Shown here piece by piece: positions 57,531-64,000 of a stretch of DNA of 64,000 nucleotides. Numbering within the stretch: position 1 is the stretch's first letter; every line of letters begins with the position of its first letter. This stretch comes from Heliocidaris tuberculata. Lineage: Eukaryota; Echinodermata; Echinoidea; Camarodonta; Echinometridae. The notes beneath the pieces are model-generated. The model was given only the letters and a program-made list of their open reading frames with translations, was not told the DNA's origin and did not search any database. The position numbers and the translations under genes were made by a program. The stretch is from assembly GCA_025618425.1 (NCBI GenBank), contig CM046838.1, positions 21,608,211-21,672,210 on the forward strand, read 5' to 3'.

Positions 57531-57839
57531 CTAATCCCTGGAGCTTTGCCTCTGTTTATAGAAGTGACCTTGGAAAAATAAATTTCAGATTACTCGTCTA
57601 ATGATATAAGTGGTCGAGCAGTTGAGGTGGTATTGGCATTAAAGCAATATAAAATTGACATGCCTCCAGTACGAGGGAGGGTGCAAGAGGGGGGAGGGGG
57701 CGTGTCATGTCATCTCTTGTACATTTCCTTTTTTTTCTCTTCACATTCAATGGTTGGGGTCATATTCCACCATCAATGATTTAAAAAAAATCATAGAATG
57801 AAATGAAAATAAACAATGAAAATGTTCTATATTTTGTCA

Positions 57840-58750
57840 AAATGCTGCAGTTTTTCTTTTAAAAATGATGTCTTTCCTATATTCATGAAATTTGCCCTAA
57901 TAACCTTATTTGGATCGACCGTGGTCATATTTACCCTGGACTGATGATAAAGCATGGAAAGAGGCACTTTTGATAATTGTCGATTTTGGGCCAAAAATAG
58001 CTAACTAAGCCCCTTGAAGTTTTTTCTTTAAAAATGGCTGTTTTTCCAATTTTTCATGAAATTGGCCGTAATACCCTTATTTGGATCGTCCGTGGTCATT
58101 TCTATTCTTCATCGATGAAAACCAATGAAAAGAGGCTCTTCGAAAATGGTCGATCTTGGCACAAAATGGTTGTTTTTCCAATTTTCACGATATTGGCCTT
58201 AATAACCTTATTTTCCCTAATAACCTTATTTGGATCATCCGTGGTCATATTTACACTGGACTAAATGATAAAACAGGAAAAGAGGCGCTTTTGAAAATGG
58301 TTGATCTTGGGCCCAAAATGCCGAACTTAACATGCTTACCAATTGTAGTTTGTTTGTTTTTTTTTCTTCAAATTTTCATAAAATTAGCTCTGATACCCTT
58401 ACTTCGACCGGCTCTGGTCAAAATTATTCTTCATCTACAAAAAAAAAATCATTTGAAAATGGTTGTTTTTTGGACAAAAATGCTGAACTAACCCCTTGCA
58501 GTTTTTCATTTAAAAAAGGATGTCTTTCCAATATTCATGAAATTTGCCCTAATAACCTTATTTGGATCGACCGTGGTCACATCTAACCTGGATTGATGAT
58601 TACACATAAAAAGAGGCCCTTTTGAAAAAAAGTCGATTTCTGGCTGAAAGTGCTGAACTAACCTCTTGCAGTTTTTCTAAAAAAAAGATGTTTTCCAATT
58701 TCATTAAATTGGCCCTAATATCCTTATTTCGACTGTCAATTTTAGCTTGC
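57840..58750. repeat. Satellite-like tandem array, six units of about 130-170 bp
   Basis: TAACCTTATTTGGATCGACC or variants recur near 57901, 58072, 58222, 58392, 58552 and 58718. Each is preceded by a TTGCAGTTTTTC and TTTCCAATATTCATGAAATT segment and followed by GTGGTCATATTTACCCTGG and AAAGAGGC. Units diverge and one is shortened. Confidence 0.85.
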
Positions 58751-60560
58751 TATTAAGTATCTGGGCTATGTGACTTACATGCTGAAATCTATATACCATC
58801 CATGTGTTAATTACACAAATACCTTGCAAGCTCCTCTATTATGCCTTGTCAAACAGGCACAGATTGACAATGGGTATAAATGATAATCCTGACAATATAA
58901 TTTGACTACTTTTGTGAAAGCAATGCAATTTTCACAATTTGATAACTTATTTTTGAAATGACCATTTAACACCAAAATGCACCCCAAGAAAGTTACGTAA
59001 ATTTGACCTAAATTGAATGAGACACTTTGGAGTTATCAAGGTTGTAATGCCAAAAAATGGTTTTTCTCAACATCCAGAGTATTTTGGGCAGCGAAACTTG
59101 GTTTTAGGGGCACTTTGTTGTTTTTTCACTGGTGTGTTACACCCCCTTGCCGAAGGAAATTTTTGACAGTTTTTATATTTTAGTAATGTATACCCATGTT
59201 CTTCCTTTTGACAAAATGTGGTCCATGGGCCTTGAGGGGACAATTTACCCCAATTTTTAGGGACCGACTGATAACCCATCCCGACTAGAAAATTTTGTCA
59301 GTTTTTTGTGTTTTGGTAATGTCTAGTCCGGGATCTAGTCATACCACTTCCTTCTGATATGACTAAGTTTGGCGCATATGTTAGATGGGTTGAAATTGAC
59401 CCAAATTGGGGGCCCTTTTTTGGGGGGGGGGGGGGCTCTGGGGGCCAAACGCAGTGGCTTCGTTCAGGCTGACAAGCTTTTTGGAAATGGCATGGATGGT
59501 CTAAGTATATTTTAAGGGGTCAATCTTTAATGGGGCGACTATTTCGGGACAGGTTCCCTGACTACACCTAAAGATCCGGCGATACTTTACGATCGTGTGA
59601 GCAAAGGCCACTTTTGTGAAAAGGTGCAAAATCCAGACTTGACAAGAATTGGTATTTGTTCTGGCTGGTATCAGCAAAGCATAAATATCGTTCGATGTGC
59701 TGGTGTGCTTTGATAGAAGAGCCCCGAAGCCGTGAAAAGGCATGAAAATTTCATGAACATATTTTGAAATGTTCATTTGGGGAGACTTTTTTCAACTGTC
59801 AACTTTTAACAGTTCTTAGAGATAATACCAGCCAGTACAAAATAATACCAATTCTTCTCAAGTCTAGCTTTTGCACTCTTCACAAACCATCCACAAGTAT
59901 AAAAACTCCTTACAAATATTTTAACATACTTATTTTGGGAGACTTTTTCTGACTCTTAACTTTTTTGTTGTTGAAGAACTGTATAACCTTCTAACTGTGT
60001 CAAAGTAAAATTTTGCCTCTCGATATCTGTATTCCGTTTTTTTGTTTGTTTGTTTGTTGTTGTTTTTTTGTGACTGGTTTCGTATCTAAGGCCTTAAAAG
60101 AAAATAATCAAAGTTTCATTCAAATGTGAATTTTGAGAGAAATAACTCACTAAGTAATCATTTTTTTTTTTTTTTTGGGGGGGGGGGGTTGTCGTGATAT
60201 CCCCTTAACATGAAGGATACTTCGTCAAAGTACAAGAACCATACCTTTGATCAAATTTATAGTTATCGTTAGTAATATCGTTTAGACGGGACTAGGCCCT
60301 TAAACATAATTTAGGACAAAAATCAGAATAGTTCCTGATCAGTTGACTTAGATAATTTCTCCCAAACGATTCTTTACATCATTATAATGATAATAATAAT
60401 ACAACGCACATATATTGCGTCATATCTACTTTAACTATTCCGAGTCGCATGATGAAAATGAGAGAAGCAAGAAGGTAGAAATAGAATGGTCTGAAGAATA
60501 CTACAAATCTGTGTTGAATTACATTTCAATGCATGCTTTAAAAAAAAGACCGTTTTCAAA
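58751..60560. other. Repeat-rich non-coding DNA
   Basis: Contains a degenerate ~133-bp direct repeat (about 59155-59400, with GACAGTTTTTATATTTTAGT-like motifs), a T6-G14 run (59416-59435), an inverted repeat (59612-59886) and a T16-G12 junction (60161-60188). Confidence 0.6.
59612..59886. repeat. Inverted repeat, ~59-bp arms
   Basis: Left arm 59612-59671 (with AAGAATTGGTATTTGTTCTG) and right arm 59825-59886 (with ATACCAGCCAGTACAAAATA) pair imperfectly over most of their length around a ~155-bp centre. Confidence 0.75.
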
Positions 60561-60960
60561 CTTGACTTAAAAGAATCCAAAGTGTCTATAGAATGGATAT
60601 TAGGAGGTAACTGGTTCCATAAACATGGCGCCGCAGCTATGAAGGCACGGTCACCTAGAGATGATTTTGTTCTTTGTGCAACAAGAAGATTTCAGCCAGA
60701 AGAACGCAGACAACGAGTTGGTACATATTCAGAAATTAGATTTTCAATATATGAGAGGGCAAAACCATGTTATGCTTTCCAAGTAATAAGCAGAATTTTA
60801 TACTCGATACGCTCTCTGACTGCATGGCAGCCAGTGTAACCCCCTTCAAAATTGGTGAAATATGATCCCATTTACATATCCTAAATAATATTCTGGCAGC
60901 AGAGTTCTGTGCTCTTTGTAGCTTACATCTTCTTTAGGACGACGGCCCCTTAATTAAAGG
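60561..60960 (+). repeat. Likely fragment of a dispersed repeat, with an 85-codon open frame
   Basis: An open frame at 60582-60839 reads WILGGNWFHKHGAAAMKARS and is followed by CTGCATGGCAGCCAGTGTAA and GGCAGCAGAGTTCTGTGCTC. From memory this arrangement resembles a degenerate repeat common in invertebrate and fish genomes rather than a host gene. No start context, splice sites or known domain support a gene. Confidence 0.4.
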
Positions 60961-62376
60961 TATAATGACATCACACATTAGTACTATAAAACACCATGTA
61001 GTACAAAGAGTGCACTGCAAAAAACAAGTGAAAAGTGGCATACTTTAAGTATCTCCTTCTCCGATTTGCTTTAAAAAAAATTTTTTTTTTTAAACCTCAT
61101 ATAGAATTTGGACTAATATATGTAATAAAAGCTCTCCTATTAACATATTTTGGGACAGTGGTGCATGCAGCGTGATTCCAACCACTGATGGGGAATTAAC
61201 ATCATGGGGGGGGGGGGGGGGGGGGGTGGCACCGATCTTAGTCGGAATATGAAATTCGAATTCACAAGCCCACCGATTATGGGAAGGGTACGGGGGGGTG
61301 TCCTATTATCTTCTTCTTTTTTCCTTCCTTCTCCCCTTCCTTTCCCTTCCCTTCCCTTTTCTCCTTCCCTTTCATTTTCTTTCTTACATCTTCATTCGAT
61401 GGGGGGGGGGGTAAGTTCCCCAAGTTCCACCCTGCAGAGTGAGTTTTCCTAAATCATCTTCACCCCCCCCCCCCCCCCCCCAAAAAAAAAAAAAAAAAAA
61501 ACCCATATTGATCATATATTCGCACATCATAAGGCCTACAGGTCACTCACCTGGAAAAAATCAGCTTCGGCGTCACGGCCCGAGATGGGAAATTGTCACG
61601 TTTTGTCGCTTTGTAGTCATACTTCTCCAGGGTAGCGTTTCATCAAACGGTCATAAGTACAAGTTCGCCGACATCCCATTGAAACGCGTGTATCAAAATT
61701 AACACGCATTTCAATGGGATGTCGGCGAACTTGTACTTATGACGGTTTGATGAAACGATGCCCAGTTCTCGATCGTGCTGGTTTCTTCTTCAATTCGCTC
61801 ATTTTTATGGACCTATAAAAAGTCAATGAAGAGTTGGTGCAATATCTGAACGTTGTTTTCTCTTCTCTTCTTCAACTCATTTTTCCCCTCCTAACTCTAT
61901 GTGTGTTTGTGAGTTTGTCCAACTAGTATGTCCCCTTTTGTCTTAATTCCTTCTTTACAGATTCGATATCGGAAATGTCCCCCTCCCTCCCTCGCTCGCT
62001 CTTTATAATTCACTTTTGATATCTAGATTTATCTCTCTAGTCTTTCTGTTTGACTATCATGTCGATCCGTTTGAATGTATTTCTTCTTTAAGCTCAAACA
62101 AACGATGCACAAATCATAACTCAGGCAACATATCTTACACGCAAATGATGATAAAAAGAAGAAATTACCTCAAATCAGGTCCTAGAAATCCCCTCACAAA
62201 TGTTGCTTCTCTCCATGCGTTCCGTTGAATTCGAGTACATTCTGTTTATAAAGGCATGAAACTCAAACATGAGGCCAGGGATTTGAATTGAATAGACAAG
62301 TTTACAAACGCATTCAAATGTATGAACGCTTCTTCTCCCGAGAGCCAATACACCAATTATTGCATTCACCTGTGTC
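60961..62376. other. Homopolymer-rich, otherwise featureless DNA
   Basis: Runs of G21 (61206), G11 (61401) and C19 followed by A20 (61463-61501), and C/T-rich sequence at about 61310-61390 surround the 61636 hairpin. No exon-like segment. Confidence 0.6.
61636..61757. repeat. Near-perfect hairpin with 56-bp arms
   Basis: Arms 61636-61691 and 61702-61757 pair at 54 of 56 positions around a 10-nt AT-rich loop. The high identity suggests a recent or maintained palindrome. Nothing marks it as a known RNA gene. Confidence 0.92.
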
Positions 62377-62665
62377 AATAGGCCATTTTCGTAATGTATT
62401 CAAATTTATACACGTTTGCCTAGTGACAAACTATTACATTCACATGTAAAAACCTAATTATTCTTTTTCAATAGTCAGAATGTGAATTGCACGTATTAGG
62501 TGATGTTAGGTTGGACAAACATTTTGGCTTGTCCAACCTAGCAACACTTAATGTATGCAATCTGCATTCTCACTATTGAAATATAATGACTTGTAATAGT
62601 TCGCTACTAGGAGTTTGACAAAGAGGGAAGCATTAAATTTGAATGCATTACGAAAATGGCCTATT
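62377..62665. repeat. Foldback element A (289 bp)
   Basis: The ends AATAGGCCATTTTCGTAATG and CATTACGAAAATGGCCTATT are exact inverted copies except one base; pairing continues inward to a perfect 12-bp centre (TAGGTTGGACAA, 62507-62518, with 62529-62540). TTCAATAGTCAGAATG is shared with the intron 18 element. Confidence 0.85.
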
Positions 62666-62680
62666 TAGGTTTTGTATTTC

Positions 62681-62905
62681 AATAGACCGCTTCGGTAATG
62701 TATGCAAATTTTATACATACCTTTCAAAACAAAGGTTGTTCTCGACAACCTGAAAGCTTGCCGGACATAGCAACAGATAATGTATGCAAACTGGATTCCA
62801 AGCATTGAGGCTCATTTATAAAAAGCAGGTTAATGGAATAGCTCGTCACTAGGTGCTCAGAGAATTATGTGCATAAATTTGTATACATTACAGAAGCGGT
62901 ATATT
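62681..62905. repeat. Foldback element B (225 bp)
   Basis: Starts 16 bp after element A. ACCGCTTCGGTAATGTATGC at the left pairs with GTATACATTACAGAAGCGGT at the right. It shares the GTAATGTATGCAAA and GACATAGCAACA style with A, so the two are likely related. Confidence 0.75.
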
Positions 62906-64000
62906 GTCCAAACGCAAGTTGCATACATTACCAGTAGTTGTTGCTGTGCCAGAAAAGTATGTGCAAGATTTAGGGTCATTGCTAGTTTAGTAACCACTGT
63001 AGGATAAAAGTATGCATAAATTTTGAATAAATTTGTAAAGTGGACGTTTGAACTATTAAAGTGGGTTTGGCAAAATGAATCTCCTTTTTAAAATCGTCTA
63101 ATTCCACATTTTATATAGACTTCTCGCACGCATGTAGTATCCACTTTCGTACTCAACAATCACTTTCAAGAAGATATGTTTGTCTTTTTACGTAGTCAAT
63201 GTCATGCAAAATAGTAGAACAATAAATGTATCCTGGATCTTGATGGCATCTATCGCTCTGCATACCAAGGCCATTTTCTATGAGGCACTCAACTTATATA
63301 AATGCTTTCCGGGCAAACATTGCTCTTAGCGATTTAAAAAAGCTTGGCGGATGCTTATTGCAGGGAGGTGGAAGAGAACCTCCCTGGTTATTGTCTGGCC
63401 GAGCAACAGCCAATGCAAGAAGGGAATTATATACTTCTTTATCAGGAGAACAAGCAGGCACAAAATCCACCCCAAATAAGAAAATAACAAAAAATAAATA
63501 ACAATGATAATAATAATAAGATAAATAATGGCCTACTTTCCAAAGTGCTATAATCTTTTAAAATACATCAATACCACGCGCACTTACTACGTACAACGAG
63601 ATAGCTTGATATAGATTTGTCCAACATAGCAACAAGTAAAAAAAACCAAAAACATTCAGCCTGTTTAAATGTAACAATACACAAGTCATGAATGCAAAAG
63701 TTTGTAACTAGGGCCATTGGTGTAAGTTCCATTCAGTTGTATATGCTCTTACATCTGTTACTGTGTTAGCATTCCTCATTTTCAGTTAGGACTCTGTCTA
63801 CTTTATCTCCTCTGTTTCATTCAGAGTTGGTTTATAAGAATGCATGGAAAGAAGTTAGACCTCTACAGAAAATATGGAAATACAACGATTTGAAGGAGTG
63901 AAAGAATTAAGATAAAATGAGATGAGAGATAAAGAAAAAATTGATAGGTTATAAACTTCATTGGTTGTCACATTTTTTATAAACTACCTATAAACAAAAA
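62906..64000. other. AT-rich non-coding DNA to window end
   Basis: No exon-like or repeat structure was resolved beyond scattered TGTCCAACATAGCAACAAG-like words (about 63617) echoing the foldback elements. Confidence 0.55.

Larger units (their letters stand above)
54064..57839. other. Downstream DNA, gene-poor
   Basis: AT-rich sequence after the likely end of ptch. It holds a T15-G17 junction (54525-54556), a TIR element (55081-55289), a two-unit direct repeat (about 55518-55730), a long-TIR element (56326-56917) and homopolymer-rich sequence at 57030-57530. No convincing exon. Confidence 0.7.

Noticed and set aside
60582..60839. 85-codon open frame with HGAAAMKARSP-like sequence
   Set aside because: Resembles a degenerate dispersed repeat; no splice or promoter context. 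Kept only as a repeat entry.

Overview
The window is intron-rich eukaryotic DNA. It holds one recognisable protein-coding gene, on the + strand: the 3' nine-tenths of a Patched (Hedgehog receptor) gene. Twenty-two coding exons between 11369 and 51817 join in one frame into about 1305 residues plus a stop. Nearly all exon lengths and splice phases match those I recall for vertebrate PTCH1 exons 3-23, with one extra intron inside the exon-6 equivalent. Exons 1-2 (N-terminus and first membrane helix) were not found and probably lie upstream. I infer an echinoderm, probably sea urchin-like. The grounds are an AT-rich, repeat-loaded genome, frequent TACATGTA and TAGGCCTA words, a deuterostome Patched sequence and many small foldback and TTAA-flanked elements. 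This is inference, not a database match.

Layout: 1-11368 is non-coding and taken as intron 2 (possibly including upstream flank), with two or three GC-richer blocks that could be regulatory. 11369-26890 carries exons 3-11: most of the first extracellular loop and the start of the sterol-sensing domain. 26891-40914 is a 14-kb intron with two exact GLI consensus 9-mers, one next to a Su(H)-type site in a compact non-repetitive block. 40915-51817 carries exons 12-23: the rest of the sterol-sensing domain, the middle cytoplasmic loop, the second extracellular loop, helices 7-12 and the C-tail. A probable short intron follows the stop codon, then a 3' UTR exon from 52104 with several possible poly(A) signals. 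About 54.3-64.0 kb is gene-poor repeat DNA: a satellite-like array, several inverted repeats, a long-TIR element and unusual T-run/G-run junctions.

Mobile and foldback DNA is the other main content. There are four copies of a ~400-bp TTAA-flanked element with CCCTTTCAGGACA ends (piggyBac-like MITE), a 1.07-kb TTAA-flanked element that nearly fills intron 18, a 0.59-kb TTAA-flanked element with long inverted ends, at least five copies of a ~75-bp palindromic hairpin, and a hairpin with 56-bp arms differing at two positions. Most other open reading frames here are short, lie in introns or repeats, and are not genes. I found no RNA genes, CRISPR arrays or prokaryotic features.
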